Shown here one piece after another: positions 1 through 9,347 of a stretch of 64,000 nt of DNA (position 1 is the stretch's first letter; each line of letters opens with the position of its first letter). A program made the translations under genes and the position numbers. The DNA is from Neptuniibacter victor (GTDB lineage Bacteria; Pseudomonadota; Gammaproteobacteria; Pseudomonadales; Balneatricaceae), in contig AP025763.1 of assembly GCA_027943745.1 (NCBI GenBank), forward strand, positions 1,674,001-1,738,000, in the 5' to 3' direction. The notes under the pieces were generated by a model, which was not told the DNA's origin, did not search any database, and saw only the letters and a list, made by a program, of their open reading frames with translations.

Positions 1-360
1 AAAAAGGTGGGATTGGAGTCTCGGATTGAGAATTTCCCCTCGCAACTCTCAGGAGGACAGATGCAGCGAGTAGCGATTGCTAGAGCGTTAGCTATGAAGC
101 CAAACATCATGTTATTCGATGAGCCAACGTCTGCGTTGGATCCAGAGATGGTGGGTGAGGTTCTCGATGTCATGAAAAGCTTAGCGAATGACGGCATGAC
201 GATGGTGGTTGTGACGCATGAGATGGGTTTCGCACGAGAAGTTGCTGATCGAGTCCTCTTTATGGAAGAAGGGGAGCTACTGGTTAACGAGAAACCTGAT
301 GTGTTCTTTGATAATCCACCGCACCCGCGTTTAGAAAAGTTTCTTTCGCAAGTTCTCTGA
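1..360 (+). CDS. Amino-acid ABC transporter ATP-binding protein, C-terminal part
   Basis: This is the 3' end of a gene entering from before the window; the frame is open from base 1, so the GTG at 7 is not a real start. The fragment carries the ABC signature LSGGQ, the Walker B segment [11 protein letters not shown] and the switch histidine in VVVTHE, followed by a short C-terminal tail. The wording of these motifs and the ending are typical of the polar amino-acid (GlnQ/HisP/ArtP-like) ATPases, which energise uptake of an amino acid across the inner membrane together with a permease and a periplasmic binding protein. The Walker A loop and partner genes lie outside the window, so the substrate cannot be named. 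Confidence 0.85.
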   Translation, partial: KKVGLESRIENFPSQLSGGQMQRVAIARALAMKPNIMLFDEPTSALDPEMVGEVLDVMKSLANDGMTMVVVTHEMGFAREVADRVLFMEEGELLVNEKPDVFFDNPPHPRLEKFLSQVL

Positions 361-432
361 GACAAAGCGTCGTATGGTTATTCCATCGAATTGGGTTGTT
401 TGGATGTTTAATGTTTGATTTTTTGACCACTA

Positions 433-480
433 AGGGTGAGTGCTGCCATTACTTTATGAAATATTGGCATGACTCACCCT
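433..480. terminator. Long inverted repeat after the ABC transporter gene
   Basis: AGGGTGAGT at 433-441 is perfectly complementary to ACTCACCCT at 472-480, with a further TGCCA/TGGCA pairing inside. No T-run follows directly on the plus strand, so it may be a rho-assisted 3' end, an mRNA-stabilising hairpin or an operator rather than a classical terminator. Apart from this and the hairpin at 634-659, I see nothing in the 361-689 gap. Confidence 0.4.
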
Positions 481-633
481 GTGAGGAAAAGAATTGAAGT
501 TTTTTTAGAATCTCTGACTAAACAGTTACTGATACCTTATCTCTTCAACGCTATTTTGGATCACCCATGTCCACGTAGTGGCTTCAATTCATAAGATTGG
601 TGCAGCTTGTCCCCACAAAGGACGACTTTTTAT

Positions 634-659
634 GGGGTTCTAAAAGAGCCCCCTTTTTT
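634..659 (+). terminator. Terminator-like hairpin in the aceE leader
   Basis: GGGGTTCT (634-641) and AGAGCCCC (645-652) pair, with one G-U, around an AAA loop, and CTTTTTT (653-659) follows. This is a textbook intrinsic terminator, but it ends only 30 bp before the aceE ATG at 690, leaving little room for a promoter between them. CCCCA at 611-615 could pair with TGGGG at 633-637 and prevent the hairpin, which suggests an attenuator. A three-codon ORF (ATG at 632, MGF) with AAAGGA upstream lies across the left arm. Confidence 0.5.
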
Positions 660-689
660 AATTACTGTTTAGTCCTTCGGAATAATGCT

Positions 690-3365
690 ATGAATAATTT
701 TAATAAAATAACTGAATCTTTGAATGATGAAGAATTAAATCAAGAGAATAAAGAATGGTCGGATTCTCTTGATGATGTTGTCTATTCACAGGGCGCTCAG
801 CGTGGTCGCGATATATTAAGAATGCTACAAAGTTCTTTACTCGATAAAAATATTGGGCTTATAGATGCTACGTTAAATACTCCCTATAGAAATACAATTC
901 CTGTTAATGAACAAGCTCATTATGTTGGTAATCCTGAATTAGAAAGGAAAGTAGAAAACATTATCCGTTGGAATGCTTTAGCAATGGTTGTCAGTGCTAA
1001 TGATAAAGGAACGGGTGTGGGCGGTCATATTGCCACTTATCAATCTGCAGCGACCATGCTCGAGGTTGGTTTTAATCACTTTTTTAAAAATAAAAAAGAT
1101 AACTATGGTGGTGATCAATTATTGATGCAAGCACATGCAGCGCCAGGTATTTATGCGCGTGCGTATTTAGAAGGGCGTCTGAGTGATGCTCAACTTTCTA
1201 ATTTTCGTCGAGAATTGCAAGAGGGTGGAGGCTTAAGCTCTTATCCCCATCCTCGTCGGATGCCAGATTTTTGGCAAGGGCCGACCGCCTCAATGGGGTT
1301 ATCTACACCATCCGCAATCTATCAAGCTCGTTTTATGAAGTATCTTGAAAAGCGTGGGTTGAAAGATACCAATAGTGGGAAAATTTGGTGCTTTATTGGT
1401 GACGGTGAATCCGATGAGCCAGAGGTACTTGGCACGATCAACATGGCAACCCGAGATAATCTCGATAATCTTGTAATGGTTATTAACTGTAATTTACAGC
1501 GTTTGGATGGTCCAGTACGTGGTAACGGCAAGATTATTCAAGAGTTAGAACGTAATTACCGGGGTGCAGGTTGGAATGTCATCAAGGTGATCTGGGGAAG
1601 TGAATGGGATGAACTATTCTCGCGTGATCACGATGGAGCGCTTCAAGATAGAATGGACAGAGCTGTAGATGGTGATTATCAGTTCTATACCGTTTCAGAT
1701 GGCCCTAGTGTTAGAGATCACTGGACAGAAGGTGATCCGCGCTTAGAAGAGCTAATGAAAACGCTTAGTGATGAGCAGATTCGCTGTATAAAACGTGGCG
1801 GGCAAGATCGTCAAAAGATCTTCAGTGCATTTTCTAAGGCCTCCGAAGAAACAGGGCGCCCAACCGTTATTCTTATGAAGACGGTTAAGGGTGATGGTAT
1901 GGGGGCCAGCGCAGAAGGGCAAAATACAAGTCATCAGAAGAAGCAGTTGACTGCTGATGAGCGTATTGAAATTGGTCGTCGTTTTGAAATCCCTCTAAGT
2001 GATGAAGAACTGGCGGCCGCCAGCTTATATAAACCGGCTGACGATAGCCCGGAAATGCTTTATTTACATGAACAGCGTCAGCAATTAGGAGGGTATCTCC
2101 CTTCTCGTAAGGTTGAACATCCTGAAATTTCTGCACCCGATATTAGCCTTTTTAAAGAAGCAATCGACGGCACGAAGCGTGAACAGTCAACAACAATGTC
2201 TTTTGTTCGCATCTTGTCTCGGTTGTTAAAAGATAAAAGCTTAGGGAAATATATTGTGCCTATAGTCCCAGATGAAGCACGGACATTCGGCATGGAATCT
2301 TTGTTCAATCAGTTTGGAATCTATTCCAGTGTTGGTCAGAAATATAAGCCTGTAGATTCGAGCAGTCTTTTACCCTACAAAGAAACTGAAAATGGGCAAC
2401 TGTTGCAAGAGGGGATCTGTGAAACGGGTGCTATGGCTTCATTCTTAGCGGCAGGTACGTCTTACGCTAATTATGGTGTGCCAACCATTCCATTCTATAT
2501 TTTCTATTCCATCTTCGGCTTTCAACGCGTTGGAGACATGATATGGGCCTGTGCTGATAGTCTTGCGAAAGGCTTTTTACTAGGCGGTACTGCGGGACGT
2601 ACGACTTTGAATGGGGAAGGCCTTCAACACCAAGATGGTCATTCCCATGCTGTTGCCGCGACTGTTCCTAACATGTTGAGCTACGACCCTGCGTTTGCTT
2701 ATGAGCTGGCCATTATCGTCGCAGATGGTATCAAGCGGATGTACGTTGAGGGTGAAGATATCTTCTATTACATCACTTTATACAATGAAAACTACTTGAT
2801 GCCAGCTATGCCTGATGGGGTTGAACAAGGTGTCCTTGAGGGTATGTATTGTTATAAAAACGATGCTTCTGAAGGGCATAAAGTACACCTTTTTGGTAGC
2901 GGTAGTGTCATGCAAGAGGTCTTGAAGGCTGCGGATATTCTGGCCGGGTTTGGGTGTAGTACCGATATTTGGAGTGTCACTAGTTACAATCAACTTATCC
3001 GTGAAGCGCAATCTATTGAGCGTTTCAATCTTCTTAACCCTGAAGCACCTAAGCAGAATTACATTCAGAAATTAATGGCCGATAAGCAAGGTGTTTTTGT
3101 TGCTGCAAGTGATTTTGTTAAATCATTACCTAATGCGCTTGCTCGTTGGTTTCCTGACGAGCTGGTGGCGTTGGGAACGGATGGTTTTGGATTAAGTGAG
3201 AGTCGCCCTACGCTACGTGATCATTTTGAAGTAGACGCTCGGTATATCGCTTGGTCGGCACTAACCCGTCTTTATAAGACAGGGCAGATTTCAAGTGATG
3301 TTCTCGCAACTGCTAGAGAGCAGTTAAATATCCCGTTTGAAAAGGCTGATCCAGCTCATTTCTAA
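690..3365 (+). CDS. aceE: Pyruvate dehydrogenase E1 component
   Basis: This is the homodimeric E1 of the pyruvate dehydrogenase complex, which decarboxylates pyruvate with thiamine diphosphate and transfers the acetyl group to lipoyl-E2. The 891-residue product is close to the 887 residues of E. coli AceE. The ThDP/Mg motif starts at GDGES near residue 237 and continues with the conserved NCNLQRLDGPVRGN segment. The active-site stretch LNGEGLQHQDGHS lies near residue 640. I start at the ATG at 690 because AceE homology begins there; the frame extends to a TTG at 597, but that part covers the leader hairpin and lacks family character. aceF follows after 59 bp, so the two are probably co-transcribed, with partial termination between them. 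Confidence 0.96.
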   Translation: MNNFNKITESLNDEELNQENKEWSDSLDDVVYSQGAQRGRDILRMLQSSLLDKNIGLIDATLNTPYRNTIPVNEQAHYVGNPELERKVENIIRWNALAMVVSANDKGTGVGGHIATYQSAATMLEVGFNHFFKNKKDNYGGDQLLMQAHAAPGIYARAYLEGRLSDAQLSNFRRELQEGGGLSSYPHPRRMPDFWQGPTASMGLSTPSAIYQARFMKYLEKRGLKDTNSGKIWCFIGDGESDEPEVLGTINMATRDNLDNLVMVINCNLQRLDGPVRGNGKIIQELERNYRGAGWNVIKVIWGSEWDELFSRDHDGALQDRMDRAVDGDYQFYTVSDGPSVRDHWTEGDPRLEELMKTLSDEQIRCIKRGGQDRQKIFSAFSKASEETGRPTVILMKTVKGDGMGASAEGQNTSHQKKQLTADERIEIGRRFEIPLSDEELAAASLYKPADDSPEMLYLHEQRQQLGGYLPSRKVEHPEISAPDISLFKEAIDGTKREQSTTMSFVRILSRLLKDKSLGKYIVPIVPDEARTFGMESLFNQFGIYSSVGQKYKPVDSSSLLPYKETENGQLLQEGICETGAMASFLAAGTSYANYGVPTIPFYIFYSIFGFQRVGDMIWACADSLAKGFLLGGTAGRTTLNGEGLQHQDGHSHAVAATVPNMLSYDPAFAYELAIIVADGIKRMYVEGEDIFYYITLYNENYLMPAMPDGVEQGVLEGMYCYKNDASEGHKVHLFGSGSVMQEVLKAADILAGFGCSTDIWSVTSYNQLIREAQSIERFNLLNPEAPKQNYIQKLMADKQGVFVAASDFVKSLPNALARWFPDELVALGTDGFGLSESRPTLRDHFEVDARYIAWSALTRLYKTGQISSDVLATAREQLNIPFEKADPAHF

Positions 3366-3375
3366 AAACTTATAT

Positions 3376-3409
3376 AAAGCACATGAGATCGAGGTCTATG
3401 TGCTTTTTA
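3376..3409 (+). terminator. Hairpin with T-tract between aceE and aceF
   Basis: AAAGCACAT (3376-3384) and ATGTGCTTT (3398-3406) are perfectly complementary, with extra AGA/TCT pairing inside, and the right arm runs into TTTTTAT. It has the form of an intrinsic terminator inside what should be one operon. It may set the E1:E2 ratio by partial termination or protect the upstream mRNA 3' end. Confidence 0.55.
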
Positions 3410-3424
3410 TTATTGGTATTAATT

Positions 3425-5050
3425 ATGGCTTTAGAAATTATTTATATGCCGGATGTTGAAGGTTCCGGGGAAGTTGTTGAGTACCTAGTTGAATTAGGTG
3501 AAACGGTTGAAGAAGGGGAGCCTCTGATTGTAGTAGAGTCTGATAAAGCCTCGATGGAAGTGCCTGCTCCCTTTTCGTGCATACTTAAAAGCTGGGAAAT
3601 TGAGCTAGAAGGAAGTGTAGAAACAGGCTCCGCGCTAGCTCAGTGTGAAGTGATCGTAAGTGAATTGGCGATGAGTGATGCCGCTCCTGTTGTTGAAGCT
3701 CAGATAAGTGTCGAGCCTGAAGCAGTGGCTGAAAAAGCTACTACGTCTAATGCCACACCTGTAACAGAGAGTATCGTAAGTATCGATATGCCAGATGCAG
3801 GAGGTGATGGCGATGTTGTTGAATTCTCCTTACAACCAGGTGATCATTTTCTTGAAGGGGATCCGATTCTGTTGGTTGAGTCAGATAAAGCTGCAATGGA
3901 AGTTCCTGCACCTTTTTCAGGTACATTAGTAGAGTATCTTGTTGAAACTGGACAAACGATTTCTGAAGGTACTCCGCTTGTTACCGCCAGTGTATCCTCT
4001 GGAATTCAAACTGCTAACGATGCTGAGAAGTCCGTACAAAGCACAGATAAGGTTAAGGGGTCTGTATCGTCAATTAGCGATACTCCTCAGCCTTCTCCGT
4101 CACCTTCGCCTATGGCTTTGTTATCAAGTGATTCTTCAAAAACAGATGGCTCGGTATATTCGGGGCCGGCGTCTCGTAAGTTGGCGAGACAGTTAGGAGT
4201 AAACCTAGAGGATGTGAAGGGCACAGGCCCGAGAGGACGTATTCTCAAAGAGGATATTAAAGCGTTTGTAAAATCCAATTTAAAAACGCCTAAACAAGAA
4301 GTTGTTTCAGTGGCGGGAATTCCATCTATTCCAGAGCAAGATTTTAGTCGCTTTGGAGGGGTTGAGAGTAAAAATTTATCGGGAATGGCAAAAGCTACGG
4401 CTGCTCATATGAGTCGTTGTTGGTTAAATATACCTCATGTCACACTGTTTGATGAGAGTGATATTACCGACCTTGAGTGTTATCGCGCCAGCCTTTCGGC
4501 TGAAGCACTGGGTATAGATAAAAAGCCTACCATACTGCCGTTTTTAGTACTGGTGATCGCTAAAGCACTTCGTAAATATCCATTATTTAACAGCGCTCTT
4601 CATCCGGATGGTAAGCAAATTATTTATAAGGAATATATCAATATAGGCGTGGCGGTTGATACACCCGCCGGTTTAGTTGTGCCCGTTATTAAAGACGCTG
4701 ATAAGAAGAGCATTAGCGAGTTATCGGAAACGATAGCAGATCTTGCTTCTAAGGCTAGAGATCGCAAACTGACGGCCGAGGATATGCAGGGCGGTTGCTT
4801 TACTATTTCCAGTCTTGGAGCCACAGGCGGAACAGGTTTTACGCCTATTATTAATGCGCCGGAAGTGGCTATTTTAGGTGTTGCCAAAGCAACGATGAAG
4901 CCGGTTTGGGATGGTGAAATATTCCAGCCTCGGAAATTGTTGCCGCTTTGCCTCTCTTTTGATCATCGAGTGATTAATGGTGGGGATGCTGGGCGATTCA
5001 TGGCAACCGTCAATCAGTCTTTGTCTGATATTCGACACCTGCTCCTTTAA
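3425..5050 (+). CDS. aceF: Pyruvate dehydrogenase E2, dihydrolipoamide acetyltransferase
   Basis: This core subunit moves acetyl groups from E1 to coenzyme A on a swinging lipoyl arm. Two lipoyl domains are visible, with lipoylated lysines in ESDKA at about residues 41 and 155. An E1/E3-binding domain follows (SRKLARQLGV to GRILKEDIKAF, about 246-282), then the catalytic domain ending in DHRVING near residue 512. The last motif has Asn where E. coli has Asp, as I recall also for Azotobacter and Pseudomonas E2p, so I treat it as lineage variation. The ATG at 3425 (MALEIIYMPD) is chosen because the lipoyl fold begins there; an upstream in-frame ATG at 3398 has a GAGG but sits in the hairpin stem. 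No lpd gene is adjacent; the one at 30738 may serve both 2-oxoacid complexes. Confidence 0.95.
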   Translation: MALEIIYMPDVEGSGEVVEYLVELGETVEEGEPLIVVESDKASMEVPAPFSCILKSWEIELEGSVETGSALAQCEVIVSELAMSDAAPVVEAQISVEPEAVAEKATTSNATPVTESIVSIDMPDAGGDGDVVEFSLQPGDHFLEGDPILLVESDKAAMEVPAPFSGTLVEYLVETGQTISEGTPLVTASVSSGIQTANDAEKSVQSTDKVKGSVSSISDTPQPSPSPSPMALLSSDSSKTDGSVYSGPASRKLARQLGVNLEDVKGTGPRGRILKEDIKAFVKSNLKTPKQEVVSVAGIPSIPEQDFSRFGGVESKNLSGMAKATAAHMSRCWLNIPHVTLFDESDITDLECYRASLSAEALGIDKKPTILPFLVLVIAKALRKYPLFNSALHPDGKQIIYKEYINIGVAVDTPAGLVVPVIKDADKKSISELSETIADLASKARDRKLTAEDMQGGCFTISSLGATGGTGFTPIINAPEVAILGVAKATMKPVWDGEIFQPRKLLPLCLSFDHRVINGGDAGRFMATVNQSLSDIRHLLL

Positions 5051-5262
5051 TTTAGTGGTTATTTAGCCGCACAACTCTCTTTTCTTTCCATTGCTTATTG
5101 GTGCTTGCCATTAACAGGCGGGGTGGTGTGTGGCTTTTTAAGGGTATGGCTCTGTGCAGGAGGCCATATTAGAGACTAACGATGTAAAGAAAGGGAGGTA
5201 TTCATCACTTATACACGCAACGATGGAACCCTATAAAACAAAAACAATAGGAAAGAATAATA

Positions 5263-6429
5263 ATGAATCCACATGTAGTTAAACCATTAGCGCTGGCGAT
5301 GTTCGCTAGCGCAACTTTTGTAACCGTTCCTTCGGCTTCTGCTGAAGTAAATATAAATTTGCGTACTTTCTATATGAACCGCGATTTTACTGAAGGAAGT
5401 TCGGATCATAGAGAAGCATTAACGCAGGCTGTTAGGCTCGATTACTCAGGAAAAATAACCGAGTCAATGGGCATTGGCGCTTCTTTATTTTCGAATGCTC
5501 GTATTCATGATGATGGTGATTCAAACTTAACCGGCCTTTTAACCTCAGATACGAGTGAGGGCTATGCAAAATTAGGTCAAGTTTACGCAGACTTTAACTT
5601 TGGCGATCGTATGTCATTGCGCTTAGGTCGATGGGTTATGGGAACGGCATTATTAAATGATTCAGATAGCCGTGCGACGCCATCTTCGACTCAAGCGATC
5701 AAGTTAAAGGCTGCTTTTGATAGTGGACAGGTATATTTCGTTTATTCGGATAGAGCATCGAGCAAAACTGAAAGCCAGTTCAAACAGTACCTTGACGGTA
5801 ATGGAAATGACTACGGCATTGCGCTGATAGGCGGTGATATCGCCTTGGATAATGGTGTTTCTCTCGCTGCGGCCTATGGTGATGCCGATGGTTTCAAAGA
5901 ACAGCTTTATCTCAATGCCGGTATGCAGTTAAGTGATACTGTTACGATGGCTATTCATCACTATCGTGGTGATGGTGAGGGTACGAATGCGGCGTTTGAT
6001 TCTAACCTGACAAACTTAATGGCGTCTTATCAGCTGGATAATTTAAAACTTTCTGCTGGGTATCAAACGGTCTCAGGTGATTCTGGTTACAACTACACGT
6101 GGGGTGGCCAAGATGATAATGGTCTGCAAACGAGTAATTCGGTTCAGATTCTTGATTTTAACAATCAAGATGAAGACTCTTGGCAGCTTAGGGCCGATTA
6201 TCAGGTTGAATCTATTGCAGGATTAACGATGATGGCACGCCATACATGGGGTGAGTATACCAGCGGTTCACAAGAAGTTGATGAGTCTGAAACAAATTTT
6301 GAAATGGCTTACACGCTTGCGAGTGGATCTTTAGAAGGACTAAATCTTCGAATGCGAGCCTCTCATGTTGAGGCTGATGCGTTCGATGATATTAATGAAA
6401 TACGCCTAATAGCGAATTATAGTTTCTAG
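5263..6429 (+). CDS. Outer-membrane porin, OprD-like
   Basis: This is a 388-residue protein with a signal peptide (MNPHVVKPLALAMFASATF to SASA, cleavage near residue 27) and a C-terminal phenylalanine typical of outer-membrane barrels. Alternating polar/hydrophobic strands run through the whole sequence. The stretch RLGRW, then TPSSTQAIKLKA and VYFVYSDRASS, resembles the OprD family of substrate-selective channels. The 212 bp upstream of it show no clear promoter or repeat. It stands alone, followed by a convergent hairpin, so the substrate cannot be read from context. Confidence 0.75.
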   Translation: MNPHVVKPLALAMFASATFVTVPSASAEVNINLRTFYMNRDFTEGSSDHREALTQAVRLDYSGKITESMGIGASLFSNARIHDDGDSNLTGLLTSDTSEGYAKLGQVYADFNFGDRMSLRLGRWVMGTALLNDSDSRATPSSTQAIKLKAAFDSGQVYFVYSDRASSKTESQFKQYLDGNGNDYGIALIGGDIALDNGVSLAAAYGDADGFKEQLYLNAGMQLSDTVTMAIHHYRGDGEGTNAAFDSNLTNLMASYQLDNLKLSAGYQTVSGDSGYNYTWGGQDDNGLQTSNSVQILDFNNQDEDSWQLRADYQVESIAGLTMMARHTWGEYTSGSQEVDESETNFEMAYTLASGSLEGLNLRMRASHVEADAFDDINEIRLIANYSF

Positions 6430-6438
6430 GCGGTAAGG

Positions 6439-6475
6439 GTGCTCATCATATCCTTCCCCTTCATATGGTGAGCAC
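6439..6475. terminator. Bidirectional hairpin between convergent genes
   Basis: GTGCTCATCATAT (6439-6451) pairs with ATATGGTGAGCAC (6463-6475) with one G-T position. It lies between the ends of the porin gene and the convergent channel gene and probably terminates both. Confidence 0.65.
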
Positions 6476-6490
6476 TCGTTATATTCATAA

Positions 6491-7333
6491 TTAGGGTTTG
6501 TTGTTTTTATCCCTATGCAGTTCGGTTAATTTAGATAGCTCGATAAGCGTTTTATCAAGTTGCATCTCTATACGTTCTAGCTTTTTTTCTAGCCCTTCGA
6601 TTCGTTGAATATTGCGTTCTTCCTTTGCGCTTAATTCACGCTCATCTTGTTCGATAAAGAATACAGAGAAACTTGCCGTCAACATCGAAAACATCGCAAG
6701 TCCCATTAGAATGAGCAAGGCGCCGAAGATTCTGCCTTCCGTTGTTTGAGGCACTAGGTCTCCATAGCCAACTGTTGTGACCGTTACCCAGGCCCACCAA
6801 AGTCCGTCCATAGGTGTTTCGAAAGCAGGATCAATTCCTGAGATCAATAATCCTGAAACCACTAATATGACAAAACAGATAAAAAGTGTAATTCCGAGAT
6901 TGTGCCGAGAGAGTAAGTCGCGAGTATCTTTTGAAACGCGTAGGAAAATGCCCACAGTAAGCGCTAAACGGAGTGTCCTTAAGAGTCCCGCGTAAAATGT
7001 GTCTACTCCCCATAAAACGGGGAGACCGCCGAGAACGATAAGCGGACTCATCCAGTTCTGTTTTAAATATCGAGTTTTGTCATCAACCAGTGCAAACATA
7101 ATTAATAGTTCACTCAAAAACACCAGCCAGATTAACCAATCAGAGGCGAAGGAGGTATAGCGGTTTGTAAGGCCCTTCGATTCAAGGTACCAGTCAATAA
7201 GAATCCAGATTGCTGCGAGTACCATAGGGGCTTCCAGTCGTCGGCCCCAGCGTTGAGCTTTCTCATTTTCAAGAGAGTCAACGCCTCCCAGTCCTACAAG
7301 CCGCATCAATGCGGTATGCCTTGCGTATTCCAT
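6491..7333 (-). CDS. Potassium channel of the voltage-gated ion channel superfamily
   Basis: This is a 280-residue inner-membrane protein. About five to six hydrophobic segments lie between residues 36 and 230, with an arginine-containing segment (LLRTLRLALTVGIFLRV, about 117-133) in the S4 position. The pore loop has the K+ selectivity filter TTVGYGD at 186-192, followed by an inner helix. A charged coiled coil (about 232-275) closes the protein and may drive tetramerisation. The ATG at 7333 has AAGGCA upstream. It is 45 bp downstream of the batD-like gene on the same strand, so read-through is possible, but no functional link is evident. Confidence 0.85.
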   Translation of the reverse strand: MEYARHTALMRLVGLGGVDSLENEKAQRWGRRLEAPMVLAAIWILIDWYLESKGLTNRYTSFASDWLIWLVFLSELLIMFALVDDKTRYLKQNWMSPLIVLGGLPVLWGVDTFYAGLLRTLRLALTVGIFLRVSKDTRDLLSRHNLGITLFICFVILVVSGLLISGIDPAFETPMDGLWWAWVTVTTVGYGDLVPQTTEGRIFGALLILMGLAMFSMLTASFSVFFIEQDERELSAKEERNIQRIEGLEKKLERIEMQLDKTLIELSKLTELHRDKNNKP

Positions 7334-7378
7334 TTATGATTGCCTTAACGTCCAGATATCATTGATCGAATTAATTAC

Positions 7379-9049
7379 TTAATAACTTAGTATTTTATCG
7401 CCTGCCTGCATATCAAGCAGTTGACGCTGATGACGATTGCGAAGTTTATCAATTGCTTCTAGTAATAAGTCTCCCTGCCATAGATCAGGGTTCTGACTAT
7501 ATAGGTGCTGTTCTAAGTCTAATACTAAAAAGTTAAAAGTTTGATTTTGAGCGTATTCACAAACCTGCTCCAGGGAGTGGAGTTCATTATCTTTCCAGAA
7601 TGACTGTGCCCATTCAATTAAGCGTAATTGTGCTATTTCAGGATTGTTCTGATTACAGGCCATTGATAAGGCTTGAAAAGTATTCTTTTCTGCGATGTCA
7701 GATGCAACTTGCTTACGTAAATCTTGTTGTTGTAAAAGCTCAGCTTCTGTTTGCCGTGAGGCTTTTTGTAAAATTCTGAGTCGATTAAAGGAGTAGATGC
7801 AACCTAAGGTCGTTAACATGCTAATGATTGTTAATAACCAGATCAATATCTTGCTATTGCTAGTGGATGTGACAGGAGCTTGACCATCCATAGTCTTATT
7901 TTTCATAGGGTCAGCAATTTCGCTCGCAGATGCTGGTGAAACATTAATTGTCCTTGCTGAGAGGCTAGCGGTTTTTCCTTTCTCCACTTCTGTATTCCAC
8001 CATGGAATATCGATGGCAGGCAGTGTTAATTCCCCTAGCTCTTTTGGTGCAATCTCTAGCTCTTCAATCCGTTGGCTTATGATACCTGTTTCGGTCATCT
8101 GCTCTTCAAGTACAACATTTAGAAGTTTTATCGTAGCAAGCTCATTCTGAAGTGCAGAGAGAGAAGGTAGCGCAGATGCAGGAAGTCCCTCAGCTTCCAT
8201 CGTAATAATACGATTAAAAGTGCTGCCTGCTTCGGCTTGGCTTAATGTGGGTAGGTTGTCTTCGATATGAATCGATTTTGCGGGTAGCCAAAGGTTACGT
8301 TCATTCGTGAAGGCCTTTGGCAATACGGCAATGATGAGTGGTGAGCTGTTGAGCTCAACCACTGAATCACCTGAAAGTGTTGCACTAAAGAAAAGAGGTG
8401 AAATTTCAATATCGCCTTCTTCACGGGGAAAAACTGTGTAGCTATTTTCGGTAACAGTGTAGCGCTGTCCACGGACAATGGTGGTGTATTTTTTTTGCTC
8501 TTCTAACGGTTTAATCAGCGCATCTTTGGATTCCGGTGCGGTTAAATTGGCATCAAGAGGAAGTGGGGCTAAGTGATATATCCGAGCTTTAAGGATCGCT
8601 TGCCCATTAATGTACAGAGTGTCTTTATCGAGTTCTGCATCCAGAAATATTGGGCGAAGGGCGCCTTCACTTGGCGCGGGATTCTGTGCTGCTGGCAAGA
8701 CAGAGATAGGTATCTCTAAGCTCATCTCTGGACCGACTTTTATAGCGGGGATTAGTAATTCACCCTCGCTTGTGGGGCGAATCAGAATCTCCCAGCGAGT
8801 TTTCGTTACAACTGATCCCGTACTGTGTTGGGAGAGCGTGATTTTTTTAGTGCCGAGTAATGAATAGTTATTTTGTAGTGCTCTGAGATCTGGGCGGCTT
8901 TCATTGGTTTGGTTGGTTTCAATAGTGAGGGTAAGTTTCTCACCTTGATAGATTGTTGATTGGTCAACTTTCGCACTGACCGCAGCATGAAGATATAAGG
9001 GTGCCAGTAATAAAATACACAGTAGTTTGAATCGATGGATCTGCAACAC
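7379..9049 (-). CDS. BatD family protein (isolated)
   Basis: This 556-residue protein has a signal peptide (about 1-22), a long beta-rich periplasmic part and one membrane helix near residues 400-420 (ILIWLLTIISMLTTLGCIYSF). A cytoplasmic helical tail of about 130 residues follows. The start AAVSAKVDQSTIYQGEKLTLTIET and the IRPTSEGELLIPAIKV segment are characteristic of BatD ('oxygen tolerance') proteins, which are usually encoded with moxR and batABCE. None of those partners is next to it here. The start is GTG at 9049 preceded by GGGA. The 298-bp gap to gdhB holds no feature I can support. Confidence 0.75.
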   Translation of the reverse strand: MLQIHRFKLLCILLLAPLYLHAAVSAKVDQSTIYQGEKLTLTIETNQTNESRPDLRALQNNYSLLGTKKITLSQHSTGSVVTKTRWEILIRPTSEGELLIPAIKVGPEMSLEIPISVLPAAQNPAPSEGALRPIFLDAELDKDTLYINGQAILKARIYHLAPLPLDANLTAPESKDALIKPLEEQKKYTTIVRGQRYTVTENSYTVFPREEGDIEISPLFFSATLSGDSVVELNSSPLIIAVLPKAFTNERNLWLPAKSIHIEDNLPTLSQAEAGSTFNRIITMEAEGLPASALPSLSALQNELATIKLLNVVLEEQMTETGIISQRIEELEIAPKELGELTLPAIDIPWWNTEVEKGKTASLSARTINVSPASASEIADPMKNKTMDGQAPVTSTSNSKILIWLLTIISMLTTLGCIYSFNRLRILQKASRQTEAELLQQQDLRKQVASDIAEKNTFQALSMACNQNNPEIAQLRLIEWAQSFWKDNELHSLEQVCEYAQNQTFNFLVLDLEQHLYSQNPDLWQGDLLLEAIDKLRNRHQRQLLDMQAGDKILSY

Positions 9050-9347
9050 AATTTCCCATGGATAGTTTTCAGAAATTCAGGTTTCACGCCCCATACGCTT
9101 AACACTATCTGAACAAAACATCGATTTCATTATGAGTAAAGTTAATGACCATAGCAATGCTCCTCAGGACTGTTTCGTAAGTAAGTTAGGATGGAATGCA
9201 GCGTCGTTGTTTATACGTATTCAAAAAATTCTAATGAGATAGATTTTTTCACTATTCACAGAGTGATAATAAGGATATAAGAAATCAGAACGACTTGGTT
9301 TTTATTATCTATACTGTTGATATATTGGAATAAATTGCGGGTGTGTT

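Noticed and set aside
597-689. N-terminal extension of AceE from the TTG at 597
   Set aside because: The extra 31 residues span the leader hairpin and have no AceE similarity; the ATG at 690 gives the normal length.
4961-4981. Apparent loss of the catalytic Asp in AceF (DHRVING instead of DHRVIDG)
   Set aside because: As I recall, Azotobacter and Pseudomonas E2p also have Asn there, so this looks like normal lineage variation rather than inactivation.
9131-9241. Possible 36-codon ORF (ATG at 9131) in the batD-gdhB gap
   Set aside because: No ribosome-binding site, no recognisable features and no neighbour support; not distinguishable from chance.
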